Below are positions 21,701 through 30,259 of a stretch of 64,000 nucleotides of DNA, in pieces (the stretch's first letter is position 1; every line of letters begins with the position of its first letter). Under the pieces are notes generated by a model. That model was not told the DNA's origin and ran no database searches. It was given only the letters and a program-made list of their open reading frames with translations. The translations under genes and the position numbers were made by a program. The stretch is from JAMLHH01 sp035515235 (GTDB lineage: Bacteria > Bacteroidota > Bacteroidia > Chitinophagales > JADIYW01), in NCBI GenBank assembly GCA_035515235.1, contig DATJBS010000038.1:1-64000 (forward strand), read 5' to 3'.

Positions 21701-23787
21701 GGAAAACAATGGGGATATTCAGGAGTCTTTGTTATATTTAATCTTTGACTACTTAACTGACCACCTTTTTTATACAGTTCCTGTTCAGAACCATTATCAT
21801 CTCTGTATATTGTATTTCCATTTCCTCCGTTTATTTTTTCCCCATTAGTAACTTTAATGCTAAAGCTAGATTCTATATGCTTCTTATTAATTATAGGTAA
21901 TGCATAAACATATCTCAAACCATCATTTTTATAGGCTACAAATCCAGCTAAATGATGAGCTTTCCCAGTTCTTTCAAAATATACTGGAGTTTCAAATTTA
22001 TTTAAATTTTCGTAGTATTTAATTTTAAACTCTTTAAATATTGGGTCTTCTTTATTAATATCTTCGTTTTTGACTTCCAAAAGATAGTTGGATCTAGGTG
22101 TCCTTTCTTTTTTAATATGATCAAGTGTTTTACGATTTCCTGATTTATCATAATAAAAAGGATGAATATCTTGATCACTTCGTTTAAAAATACTATTTTT
22201 TCTAATTTCTCGATGTAACTTCATTGGAGATGTTCCAGCCGTATTCTTCAAAAATTCATCTGCTGAAAATGCCCCAGTTTCTCCATGAACCTTGTAATAA
22301 TATGGCTCGTATTTTACATCTGAAACATTAGAATTTCCATAAACACTCTCAAATGTACTCTCTCCTGCGTAAGTACCCCAACCACCTGACTTAGATGCTG
22401 AATAAGAATATCCTACAGAACCTCCAACTTTAATCAAATTACCACTACCAATTTCCACACCTACACTAAAATTATTTATTTTGCTCTCTCTATATGGGTC
22501 TCTAACAAAACCAATATATGACTTATAGGGTCTAACCATTTGGCCAATACCCTGACCTGTTATTGACCATGTATCATAAGTATAGTTTGGAATAGCTAAA
22601 GATTTAGTATATTTATTAATAGCTCCATCTGCTTCCCTATTAAAATCCATCAAAGCTCTTTTCTTTGAAACAGCCTTTCCTGAATTATTATATCCAAAGA
22701 CTGGATAATCAACATCTACATTTTTATGTACTAATTGCTCTTGTCTATAAAATCCACTAGCTTGAATATTAGGGTTTCCTCCAAATACTTCCGCTCCAAT
22801 TTTTACATTTAAATTTGCTGCAAACCCTTGTGTCTCTGAATTAATACTTGGAGAAACAGATGGTGTTGCATTATATCCAAAACTAAATGCACTCGAGGTT
22901 GATTTTTCAACATATTTAACTGGAACTTGAGCGGTTTCAGGTGTATAAGTATTTTCGTCTTCTGATTTAGACTCCATAATATTTTGTGAGGTGAACATGT
23001 CTTTGCCATCTTTTGCCTCTTCGGTTACTGGCATGTCTACCATTTTTGTTGCCATTTTTTCTGCCTGTATTGAGAACCCCAAACCCTTATATCCTTGTAA
23101 GGAATTAAAACTAGCAGAAAAATTTACAGTTGTTCTCATGTCATCTGTTTCCCTACTTAAGGACAAATTTGGACTCAAGTCCACGCCCTCTTGAGTATTT
23201 AATGTTACATCTAAACCCAAAGAGCCTTTGGCTCCGTTGCCCGTAGAAAAAGCTTTAACGTTTACTCCAAATCCAATGCTATAACCTATTCCTTTGTAGT
23301 TATTATAGAATAATGAAACTGATCCTAAACTAACAACGTCTTTACTAAAAATTTCAAAATCTGGAGAATAAGATAATCCTACTGTGAAGTTCTTTTTCAC
23401 ATCTTCTCTTACTGTTATATTATCCCCTTTTTCACCATCGAACTCATCTGGTACTCCGCGCATACTTCTATTCATAGCACCAGCATTTAAATCCCATCCC
23501 AGTCCTACCCAGCTAGCTTCCTGTTCCATTGTAATCCCTGAAGTATAAGATAAATTAAAAGGATATCCTCCATTAGGTCCTGGCAATTCAAATAATGGAA
23601 TATTATACGCCATATCGCCTGAAAATATATTCACCATATCTGTAGCAGAAGCTGGAGTGAACTTTTGAAACTCAGGCTGAGTGGGACCCGATGTCAACGC
23701 CATCGCCAAAGGTGGATAACAAATATCCAATGTCATCATTACTATTAAAACCCAAGCAATCTTATATCTGAACTTATTATTTGACAT
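18766..23787 (-). CDS. 1,673-aa SpvB/TcB-like N-terminal shell protein
   Basis: The N-terminus has a hydrophobic export segment (about residues 8-31). Residues 43-118 hold a signature common to large Bacteroidota proteins related to the SpvB/TcB N-terminal region: FSGDMAYNIPLFELPGP, GGYPFNLSYTSGITMEQE, ASWVGLGWDLNAGAMNR and RGVPDEFDG. The rest is long, beta-rich and poor in YD motifs, as expected for the scaffold half of a Tc B-component rather than the Rhs cage. It is 4 bp downstream of the lipoprotein gene and 15 bp upstream of the 1,356-aa gene. In Tc toxins, B and C components close a cocoon around a C-terminal effector. Here the corresponding parts appear distributed over three proteins. 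Homology is confident. Function is inferred. Confidence 0.88.
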   Translation of the reverse strand: MSNNKFRYKIAWVLIVMMTLDICYPPLAMALTSGPTQPEFQKFTPASATDMVNIFSGDMAYNIPLFELPGPNGGYPFNLSYTSGITMEQEASWVGLGWDLNAGAMNRSMRGVPDEFDGEKGDNITVREDVKKNFTVGLSYSPDFEIFSKDVVSLGSVSLFYNNYKGIGYSIGFGVNVKAFSTGNGAKGSLGLDVTLNTQEGVDLSPNLSLSRETDDMRTTVNFSASFNSLQGYKGLGFSIQAEKMATKMVDMPVTEEAKDGKDMFTSQNIMESKSEDENTYTPETAQVPVKYVEKSTSSAFSFGYNATPSVSPSINSETQGFAANLNVKIGAEVFGGNPNIQASGFYRQEQLVHKNVDVDYPVFGYNNSGKAVSKKRALMDFNREADGAINKYTKSLAIPNYTYDTWSITGQGIGQMVRPYKSYIGFVRDPYRESKINNFSVGVEIGSGNLIKVGGSVGYSYSASKSGGWGTYAGESTFESVYGNSNVSDVKYEPYYYKVHGETGAFSADEFLKNTAGTSPMKLHREIRKNSIFKRSDQDIHPFYYDKSGNRKTLDHIKKERTPRSNYLLEVKNEDINKEDPIFKEFKIKYYENLNKFETPVYFERTGKAHHLAGFVAYKNDGLRYVYALPIINKKHIESSFSIKVTNGEKINGGNGNTIYRDDNGSEQELYKKGGQLSSQRLNITKTPEYPHCFPLTAMLGVDYVDVKNDGITDDDLGYWVKFGYYKDAIYKWRMPYNGMNYIPGQLSTVTDDMASYVYGERESYFLQTAETKTHIAKFYLKKRLDNLEAAGQGSFGSDDKGVNGGYAIEKIELFSKAELKANPIQHIPIKTIYFEYDYSLCSGIKNKKAQEAGHLNALGEGKLTLKKVWFKYRNNDRATHNYYEFDYNQGQNEGEYDPYAQDVWGTYKKPDNGQAQNRLFPYVDQTKNKATQDKNAAMWNLNKIKLPSGSIIELEYEMDDYAYVQNKPAMQLYKIDAKSELDISRGLYFQLTEPYKKPTGVTDPSAINSNTSTNEHMRSFLDNSGYVFFKVKIDLLNKGNDEEYVSGYGQVDLSDNTSISIDASSYDAGKDAYTRGYIQFKEVKLKGKTLNDHPISIAAWNYFQLNRPELMGKVGDYEIPKEDDADPSKKEMRSALLSLVNPFKGMAVFINGFYGTCRNRGYGKNLDVSDSYIRLNSKNERTEIIDTDRKIENFKYGGGHRIKKVILKENDSSSPDDIVGVVYDYTINEGGKWTSSGVATYEPSLGGEENALKLPLEFEVDVKLKTNYKLYAEKPFNQSLYPGASVGYRQVTVRSYATDKVLSKQWDNQIPTTGQTVYQFYTAKDFPVITDYTTLTPMKTDKSETFYAYLYNYTFDYFMATQGYSIELNDMHGKPKSIEAFQISKEGIIVNVPISGTYYNYKAKKISNINGYDGWQLINEGIDVMDENGKLHNNYIVGLDYEVINDTRESISVGYNGSLDLNLDGMLIVFPIGFPFVMPNASVSESIVQTAVTNKVFYRSGLIDETVQMTDGAQVSTKAKVLDKLTGLPIIQIVKNEFGNTLETSSYPAYWHYSEMGPVYKRIGVKGIGNVSVVVNQHDPNKFLLSVRLNNKDYRIGDELSVKCTVLKYPISQTFHRKGTVVSKSENQMEIDVTGLTANLNGASGLCELYLYRPIDRNQLDVMIGSKTVLK

Positions 23788-23791
23788 TTGT

Positions 23792-24274
23792 TTATTTTTT
23801 AGGGTGGAAGAGCATCTTTACAGGTGGAAAATTAAATTCCTTAGCATAGTAGGTCAATAAAAACTGGCCAGTCTCAGACATTTTTTCAGGATAGTCAAAA
23901 TGTAGATGTAAAATAATATCGTTGGTAAGCTTATAATTTCTTTCAAAAATTGCTCCGACACATCTTTGTTGAACCCCATCATACTCCAACCAAAAATCAT
24001 TTTCTACTTGATAAGAAAAATAATATATTCTGTCTAAATACCTTTGCTGATCTTTAATCCCATACTCTAGAACGTAAATACTGTCTTTGGTAGAAATTTT
24101 ATAAGTAATATCTATTCCATTTGTTTCATCCATACTCTCCACTGTAGCTGTAAGAACAATGTTACCAATTGTTTTCTCGTCGCTCAAGATTACTTTATCA
24201 TCGCAACTCACTATTAATGTCATAACAGCTAATAAATATATTAATATCCTATTACTTGCCATTATACTTTTCAT
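23792..24274 (-). CDS. Small lipoprotein of the Rhs operon
   Basis: The first residues form a type II signal peptide with a lipobox ending LIVSC (Cys at about residue 24), so the mature 137-aa protein is lipid-anchored. The body is beta-rich (NIVLTATVESMDETNGIDITYKIS..) with no recognised family. The start overlaps the end of the Skp-like gene by 23 bp, and the stop lies 4 bp before the 1,673-aa gene, so it belongs to the same transcript. A role anchoring or escorting the giant proteins at a membrane is an inference from context. Confidence 0.78.
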   Translation of the reverse strand: MKSIMASNRILIYLLAVMTLIVSCDDKVILSDEKTIGNIVLTATVESMDETNGIDITYKISTKDSIYVLEYGIKDQQRYLDRIYYFSYQVENDFWLEYDGVQQRCVGAIFERNYKLTNDIILHLHFDYPEKMSETGQFLLTYYAKEFNFPPVKMLFHPKK

Positions 24275-24770
24275 TTACATATTCCAACACATCAGATGTA
24301 ATGTCTTTTCGTTCAGCACCATACATCATCGTACCTGTACCATTAGCTCCAAATATGTATCGGTATTTTTTTTCGTCTCCAAATTCAATAATATATTGGT
24401 TTAAAAGATTCCAAGATTGTTCCCGGATATCTGACCTGTACACCTCCATCTGTTCTTGATATACATAATGAAGGCTATCTCTCACATAACGTACACTTGA
24501 CAATTCTTCTACCCTATCTATTTGTTTACCCTTTGTTACTAAACTGTCCAATATGAGCAATTGATAATTTAGAGTATCCAAATACTTATGTAGACCAGAT
24601 AAATCTCCCTCTGCTTTCTTCATTAGCTCCTGAGTGCCAGTAAACTCCAAAAACAACTTATTATTATCGACAAAACCATCCTTATTAAACAACATCGAAA
24701 ACACGAATACTAACGAAGCTCCCAATACCGACACAACCACTACAAATAAAATATTTCTATAATTATTCAT
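24252..24770 (-). CDS. OmpH/Skp-like membrane-anchored periplasmic chaperone
   Basis: A transmembrane anchor at about residues 8-28 is followed by a helical, coiled-coil-prone region. The C-terminal block (about 136-170: KKYRYIFGANGTGTMMYG..DITSDVLEYVNEKYNG) matches the OmpH/Skp family pattern 'Y.~IfG.n.tG.i.Y....DIT..Vl..lN..Y'. Skp-family proteins hold unfolded outer-membrane or secreted proteins in the periplasm. The length (172 aa) is normal for the family, but retention of an uncleaved anchor would be unusual. It overlaps both neighbours by 8 and 23 bp, which places it firmly in the Rhs operon and suggests a chaperone dedicated to these very large substrates. Confidence 0.8.
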   Translation of the reverse strand: MNNYRNILFVVVVSVLGASLVFVFSMLFNKDGFVDNNKLFLEFTGTQELMKKAEGDLSGLHKYLDTLNYQLLILDSLVTKGKQIDRVEELSSVRYVRDSLHYVYQEQMEVYRSDIREQSWNLLNQYIIEFGDEKKYRYIFGANGTGTMMYGAERKDITSDVLEYVNEKYNGK

Positions 24771-25530
24771 CTACCCAATTAAATTTTAATGCCTTTTTTA
24801 AATCTTTACCATTCACTACTTCCAAAAAATATACTTCTGATAGCTCTATTTCACCTTCAATACCTGAAAAAAGTTCTGTCCAATCTAGATAGTTGCTCCC
24901 TTTTTGAAGAGAAAAAAATGTAGAAGCGATTACCTCTCTTTCCCAATTATAAATTTTACATTCAATCTGGTCATTTTCGTATGGACTGAAATAATGAAAC
25001 TTAATATCCGATCCCCACCGCTGAGAAAATACATAAGGAGTAGATTCATTAGAAAAATCAAAGTAGCCGGTGCTTTCTATCTGCTCTAATTCCAAATTAG
25101 AACAATTAATTTTGAATACAGGAAGTTGTGAAGAAAGTATTTTTGTGTATGCCGAATTATTTTCAAAATATTCCCCTCTCAATCGTTTTGAAGAATTCTT
25201 ATACAAAGTAACTCTCCACCCATATTGTTTACATGTAACCCATTCACTATAATCTACAAAAACTTGATTCTGCCAGATATTAAAAAGAGATGTCGCCCAA
25301 ACTGGAGGACCGATTGGATTCATTTGCTCATTAGTTTCATATACCTCGATTCTAATTAAAGATATATCACTAGTCTGTCCACTTAAATTCCACATAAGTG
25401 TCACAGGAGGTATTACCTCTTCAAATTGACGAGGTGATCTCAATATAATATCTGTATTTGCACAAACTGTCGAACTAAATGCCACAAAACACATAAAACT
25501 AAAAAACCATCTTGTCATATTATTTAACAT
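24763..25530 (-). CDS. Secreted 255-aa beta-rich protein, first gene of the Rhs operon
   Basis: A signal peptide (about residues 1-24, FFSFMCFVAFSSTVCA) is followed by a domain starting DIILRSPRQFEEVIPPVTLMWNLSG, which reads like a fibronectin/Ig-type 'P.n...v.....l.W' domain used for protein-protein contacts. No known family is recognised. The start has two options, M1 and M5 (25518). It is the promoter-proximal gene of the eight-gene operon and faces the divergent 841-aa membrane-protein gene, whose mature N-terminus has a loosely similar opening (IYFPQNPQKLSNSLDLVIQ). The two may therefore belong to one apparatus. Confidence 0.78.
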   Translation of the reverse strand: MLNNMTRWFFSFMCFVAFSSTVCANTDIILRSPRQFEEVIPPVTLMWNLSGQTSDISLIRIEVYETNEQMNPIGPPVWATSLFNIWQNQVFVDYSEWVTCKQYGWRVTLYKNSSKRLRGEYFENNSAYTKILSSQLPVFKINCSNLELEQIESTGYFDFSNESTPYVFSQRWGSDIKFHYFSPYENDQIECKIYNWEREVIASTFFSLQKGSNYLDWTELFSGIEGEIELSEVYFLEVVNGKDLKKALKFNWVDE

Positions 25531-25589
25531 TGCACTGACAATATAGTAACATTTAACATTAATTTACCTAATTTAGTATTTTATTTTAA
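25531..25589. promoter_or_regulatory. Divergent promoter region between Rhs operon and barrel gene
   Basis: Only 59 very AT-rich bases separate the starts of the minus-strand operon and the plus-strand 841-aa gene, so both promoters must lie here or inside the genes. No clean TAnnTTTG element was found. Shared regulation of the two transcription units is inferred from this geometry. Confidence 0.35.
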
Positions 25590-28115
25590 ATGAATTACTT
25601 TAGAATTAATAACATTAGCCTTGTAGTAATTGTATTTGCATTTGTTATTCAAAATGAAATACACGCTCAAAGTATATATTTTCCTCAAAATCCTCAAAAA
25701 CTATCCAATTCATTAGACCTCGTCATACAAACAACAAAGCAAATCAACTATCCAGTCTATATCAGCATCAATATCACTGACGTAAATGGTCAAATATTCA
25801 GCGCTTTCAATACGCCTTCTTTTGAAATTCAAATGAATAACATCCCTATAAAAAAAGAACTCTTTGAACAACTCTATTTCAGTATCGGCAATAAAAACAA
25901 GCTTGAATATCCACCTCATGGAAAATATAATATAGAGGCCGCTCTGGTCAACATCTCCAATCAACAGAAAATAGCCCAATCTGAAATTTCTATTTGGATA
26001 GATAGCTCTGCTATCACTGATAGTATCCAAACTAATAAAGCAAGTTTTATCATTCAAAATACAAGTGAGATCAATCTGCCTAAAGACACATTGAGCTTAT
26101 TTAGAAACTATAACAGAACTGATATAAGCGGAAGGTATCAGCTAAAAGGTATTCCTTTAATCTCCGAAATTGGCATTACTAAAGATTTATTTCAAAAAAA
26201 TATTTACATCGATCATCTTTCTTTCTCCTTAGACAGAAGCCAAATAGAAAAACAACTTCAACAAAAAAGAAAAGAAATAGAAGAAGACATCCTTAATTCT
26301 AACGACACAGCCAAAATCAGAGAAATCATCAATCATAGCTACTCTAATTATACTGGGGTACAAAATGATTGGTTTGATTTACTCCAAACTTACCAAAACG
26401 ATAGCATCCGAAAGACAATTCAACAAATTCAAAATATTGACTCTAACAATATTAAAAACAATATCTCTTCGCTAAAAAAACAGTCTGTTGAAATTCAAAA
26501 TGAAATCAATCATCTAGAAAATCTTTCCGAATACCAAAAAACATTATCTCAAGACTCTTTATTCAAAACCTACCAAGACTCTAGCAAAATCATACAGAAA
26601 AAAATAAACGAACTCAACTATATTCTAAAAAATAAAGAAAAACAAATTGCCTCCATTCAAAATGATTTAATAAATATTGAAAAATACAAAAATGTAATTG
26701 CAAATAAAGATGCGCTTGATTCTATTTACAAGAAAGACCCTGAAAAAATAATTCAAAACTATATCAGCGATAATGAATTATACAACATTGGATTAACAGA
26801 TAAAAAAAATAATATCCTTAGGAAAATTAAAGATTTCAATATCGGAATGAGCAACATTAATTGGTCCAATCAAGCAGTTTCTTTTTTAAGATTAAACGGA
26901 TTGAATTTTAGTTTTGATCTCAATAAATTTACAATATCAGCTTTCGCTGGAATATCCACAGACTATAGCAGCATCATTTCTTTGATCAAAAAAGATTCCA
27001 TCTTTGACATTAAATCCGGTTTAAATATCTCTTATAAATGGAAACCCAATCAGATATTCAGCATCTATAGCATCATCAATAAAACAAAAAATAATAGCGA
27101 TTCAAGTAATATAGCCAGTTCTCTTATTGCATCTGCTGGTATCACTTACCACCACTTCTTCTCAGAAAACTTAAATGTTCTGCTTGAATCTAGTTTTTCG
27201 AAAAACATGAATCAACAAATCAAACAAAAAATTCAAAATCTTTTGTCTTCTAAAATTAAATTCCAAAAGGACAATACCACTATCACTGCGGAACTACTCT
27301 ACAAAAGCAAAGATTTTGAAACAAATAATTTCTTCTTTAATCCTTACGATAACATCGTAGCCAATCTCCAACTCTCTCAAAAATTACTTGAAAACAAAAT
27401 TCAACTAACAGCTTTCAATACTTTTTCTCATAATCTTTTTGCTGACCTAAACAATTATAATAAAACCTCTAATAACATTGCTATTTCCATAAATTTATTC
27501 TTATCTAAGCAACTATCTCTACTACTATCTTCCAACTTCTTTCTAGCAAATAATAGTGCTAATCAAAAAAATGATACACAATTCTCTATAAACATCTCCC
27601 ATGATTATAATAAAAAAATTAACGATAAATTACAATTCAATCTTTCTAAGTCCCTACAATTCAGCTACAGACTCTCTAATTATATTTACTACAACCAAAC
27701 ACCTGTAATAGAACTTAACGTCTTAAACTATCAGGAAGGAAAACATATTAATTTCAACCTAAACTCGTCTCTCTCTTTCAATCAAAAACAAACTGTATTA
27801 TTTAATTATAATATACTGCACATTATTATCCCTGATGCAGAAACTAATAATAAAGTCAATCAATTCCTATATAAAATAGCTTACACTCACGCACTATCCA
27901 AAATCTCCTTTGAAGCGAGTGCACTATACATTAAAAATATTCAAAAAAATACCACCACTCATTCCTATTCCCCCAATATTAATATACAAGGAAATATCTC
28001 TGAAAAAATCAAAATCGGTGCACTCTATCAATACTTTAAAAACCAAGTCTCTATATACCAAAATACCATCCCTAACAATCATCTCATTAGATTAAATATC
28101 ATCTATAAAATTTAA
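25590..28115 (+). CDS. Probable outer-membrane beta-barrel protein with internal coiled coil
   Basis: The signal peptide (about residues 1-26, cleaving near EIHAQ) is followed by a beta-sandwich-like domain (about 27-165). A strongly helical coiled-coil section follows (about 215-375, KQLQQKRKEIEEDI.., LKKQSVEIQNEINHLENL..). The C-terminal ~420 residues show alternating strands with Asn/Ser-rich turns that end in LIRLNIIYKI, as in porin-like barrels. The protein is rich in Asn, Ile and Lys. No family name can be given. It is divergent from the Rhs operon across 59 bp, which makes it a candidate export or docking partner for the giant proteins. No comparable gene follows it, and the downstream 170 bp appear empty. 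Confidence 0.75.
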   Translation: MNYFRINNISLVVIVFAFVIQNEIHAQSIYFPQNPQKLSNSLDLVIQTTKQINYPVYISINITDVNGQIFSAFNTPSFEIQMNNIPIKKELFEQLYFSIGNKNKLEYPPHGKYNIEAALVNISNQQKIAQSEISIWIDSSAITDSIQTNKASFIIQNTSEINLPKDTLSLFRNYNRTDISGRYQLKGIPLISEIGITKDLFQKNIYIDHLSFSLDRSQIEKQLQQKRKEIEEDILNSNDTAKIREIINHSYSNYTGVQNDWFDLLQTYQNDSIRKTIQQIQNIDSNNIKNNISSLKKQSVEIQNEINHLENLSEYQKTLSQDSLFKTYQDSSKIIQKKINELNYILKNKEKQIASIQNDLINIEKYKNVIANKDALDSIYKKDPEKIIQNYISDNELYNIGLTDKKNNILRKIKDFNIGMSNINWSNQAVSFLRLNGLNFSFDLNKFTISAFAGISTDYSSIISLIKKDSIFDIKSGLNISYKWKPNQIFSIYSIINKTKNNSDSSNIASSLIASAGITYHHFFSENLNVLLESSFSKNMNQQIKQKIQNLLSSKIKFQKDNTTITAELLYKSKDFETNNFFFNPYDNIVANLQLSQKLLENKIQLTAFNTFSHNLFADLNNYNKTSNNIAISINLFLSKQLSLLLSSNFFLANNSANQKNDTQFSINISHDYNKKINDKLQFNLSKSLQFSYRLSNYIYYNQTPVIELNVLNYQEGKHINFNLNSSLSFNQKQTVLFNYNILHIIIPDAETNNKVNQFLYKIAYTHALSKISFEASALYIKNIQKNTTTHSYSPNINIQGNISEKIKIGALYQYFKNQVSIYQNTIPNNHLIRLNIIYKI

Positions 28116-28289
28116 ACTTTTGTTCTTAAAGGTATTTATGATGCTTAATTAAAAACATATTAATATTAAATCCCAAGGTAAATATTAATCCGAAAATCTA
28201 TTTGAGGGCAAACCCTTGTAAATAAACCAACTTTAAAATCAAGGAGCTTCGCTATTGATTTTTTGTAATTATTTTCTTATAATGTAAGC

Positions 28290-28904
28290 ATGGAATTGCC
28301 TTTTGATTTTGATATAGATTTTACCAAAAACTATTTGCCTAAAGATGGCACTGTCAATTATTACGGTATAATATTTTCTCCTGAAGATTCACTTAAATAT
28401 TTCAAAACTTTAACGGAGGAGATATTATGGAAAAATGATGAATCTATTATCATGGGCAAAAAAATCATCACTAAAAGAAAAGTAGCTTGGTATGCTGATC
28501 AGCCTTTTGAATATACTTACTCTAAAGTGACCAAACAGGCTATGCCGTGGACACCTATTTTATTAGAATTAAAACAAAAAATAGAAGAAATCACTAATAC
28601 ATCTTATAATTCCTGCCTGCTCAATCTATACCATGATGGAAATGAAGGCATGGCATATCACAGCGATAAAGAAAAAGATTTAGTAAAAAATGGCTCTATT
28701 GCTTCTTTGAGTTTTGGTGCCGATCGTAAATTTTACTTCAAACATAAAATGGATCATGAAAAGGTAGAAATCTATTTACCTAATGGCAGCTTGATGGTCA
28801 TGAAAGACACTACTCAAACACATTGGCTTCATTGTCTGCCTGTCACTAAAAGAATCAACACTCCAAGAATTAATCTCACTTTTAGGACAATTCAAACTTC
28901 TTGA
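28290..28904 (+). CDS. AlkB-family 2-oxoglutarate/Fe(II) dioxygenase (ALKBH2/3-like)
   Basis: The enzyme oxidatively removes alkyl groups from bases in DNA or RNA using 2-oxoglutarate and iron. Visible residues fit the family: NSCLLNLYHDG (107-117), the HxD iron ligands H124 and D126, the third ligand H181 in HWLHCLP, and the 2OG-binding R193 and R199 in RINLTFR. The spacing H181-to-R193 matches the ALKBH2 type, in which YHSLP precedes RVNLTFR, rather than E. coli AlkB. At 204 aa the length is normal. It stands alone, 174 bp after the barrel gene and 86 bp before mnmA, so it probably has its own promoter. Confidence 0.93.
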   Translation: MELPFDFDIDFTKNYLPKDGTVNYYGIIFSPEDSLKYFKTLTEEILWKNDESIIMGKKIITKRKVAWYADQPFEYTYSKVTKQAMPWTPILLELKQKIEEITNTSYNSCLLNLYHDGNEGMAYHSDKEKDLVKNGSIASLSFGADRKFYFKHKMDHEKVEIYLPNGSLMVMKDTTQTHWLHCLPVTKRINTPRINLTFRTIQTS

Positions 28905-28990
28905 CAAAGTAAGCTTACCGTTTTTTAATAGTTTAATTGATTTAAATTTCAAGAAATCATCTACGAATTCACGATATTTGCAGAATATTC

Positions 28991-30190
28991 ATGGAAAATC
29001 GTAAAAAAGTAGTTGTCGGACTTTCTGGAGGTGTAGATTCTAGCGTTACAGCATATTTGATGCAACAACAAGGGTATGATGTAATAGGTCTATTTATGCG
29101 TAATTGGAGCGATGATTCAGTTACTATTGATAATGAATGTCCTTGGGTGGATGATAGCAATGATGCTTTGATAGTTGCTCAACAATTGAACATTCCTTTT
29201 CAGGTCGTAGATTTAAGTGCTATTTATAAAGAAAGGATAGTCGACTATATGTTTCATGAATATGAAATAGGTCGCACGCCTAATCCTGATGTTCTATGCA
29301 ATAGAGAAATCAAATTTGATATTTTTCTTAAAACAGCTTTAAGTCTTGGTGCAGATTATGTCGCAACAGGTCATTATTGTAGAAAAGAGGAAGAAATTAT
29401 TGATGGCGAAACGGTCTATAAATTATTAGCAGGAAAAGATCCTAACAAAGATCAAAGTTATTTTTTGTGCCAATTGACTCAAGAGCAATTAAAATTTGCA
29501 CTCTTCCCTATTGGTGCTTTACAGAAATCTGAAGTCAGAGCTATAGCTGCAGAAGCTGGCTTGATGACGGCTGGCAAAAAGGATTCTCAAGGTTTATGCT
29601 TTATCGGAAAAGTAAGATTGCCAGAGTTTTTACAACAACAACTTGTCCCTAAAGAGGGAAATGTAGTAGAGATTCCTTCTGACTTGGAAATTTTTCCAAA
29701 GTTCTCTTATCAATTCGATCAGGTCGATACTAAGCAACTGCCTTATTTGGCTCAAAACTATCAATATCGTTCAGATTTAGGTAAAATTGTAGGTCGACAT
29801 AAGGGGGCTTTTTTCTATACTATCGGTCAAAGGAAAGGTTTAGGAATCGGTGGATATGATGAACCTTTATTGATCATTGGTACAGATACACAAGAAAATA
29901 TTATTTATGTAGGTAAAGGTGAAAACCATCCTGGACTGAATCGACCTGCATTATTTATATCTAATCAAGAAACTCATTGGATAAGAACAGACTTATCTTT
30001 AAATATAGGTGAGCAAAGAAACTATCTCGTTCGAATCAGATATCGTCAAGGTTTAGAGAAAGCTTGCTTATACCAAACTGAAGATGGATTGTACATTGTT
30101 TTTGAAAATTTACAAAGAGGGATTGCTTCTGGTCAATTTGCTGCTTGGTACGAGGAGGAAGAGTTAATAGGTTCTGGGGTTATAAATTAA
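28991..30190 (+). CDS. mnmA: tRNA-specific 2-thiouridylase MnmA
   Basis: MnmA transfers sulfur to U34 of tRNA-Lys, tRNA-Glu and tRNA-Gln in an ATP-dependent reaction, making the s2U part of mnm5s2U. The PP-loop SGGVDSS is at residues 12-18. The two catalytic cysteines appear as C103 (DVLCNREIKF) and C203 (SQGLCFIG). The C-terminal beta-barrel region GQRKGLGIGG is present. The length of 399 aa is typical of Bacteroidota MnmA, which carry a slightly longer middle section. The ATG is the first in frame. The next gene starts 69 bp downstream. Confidence 0.97.
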   Translation: MENRKKVVVGLSGGVDSSVTAYLMQQQGYDVIGLFMRNWSDDSVTIDNECPWVDDSNDALIVAQQLNIPFQVVDLSAIYKERIVDYMFHEYEIGRTPNPDVLCNREIKFDIFLKTALSLGADYVATGHYCRKEEEIIDGETVYKLLAGKDPNKDQSYFLCQLTQEQLKFALFPIGALQKSEVRAIAAEAGLMTAGKKDSQGLCFIGKVRLPEFLQQQLVPKEGNVVEIPSDLEIFPKFSYQFDQVDTKQLPYLAQNYQYRSDLGKIVGRHKGAFFYTIGQRKGLGIGGYDEPLLIIGTDTQENIIYVGKGENHPGLNRPALFISNQETHWIRTDLSLNIGEQRNYLVRIRYRQGLEKACLYQTEDGLYIVFENLQRGIASGQFAAWYEEEELIGSGVIN

Positions 30191-30259
30191 GATTTCTTCT
30201 ATTAATTAGCTGAATTACTTCAAATAAGACTATTTTAGTCAAAACTTTTTTGAAAATTC

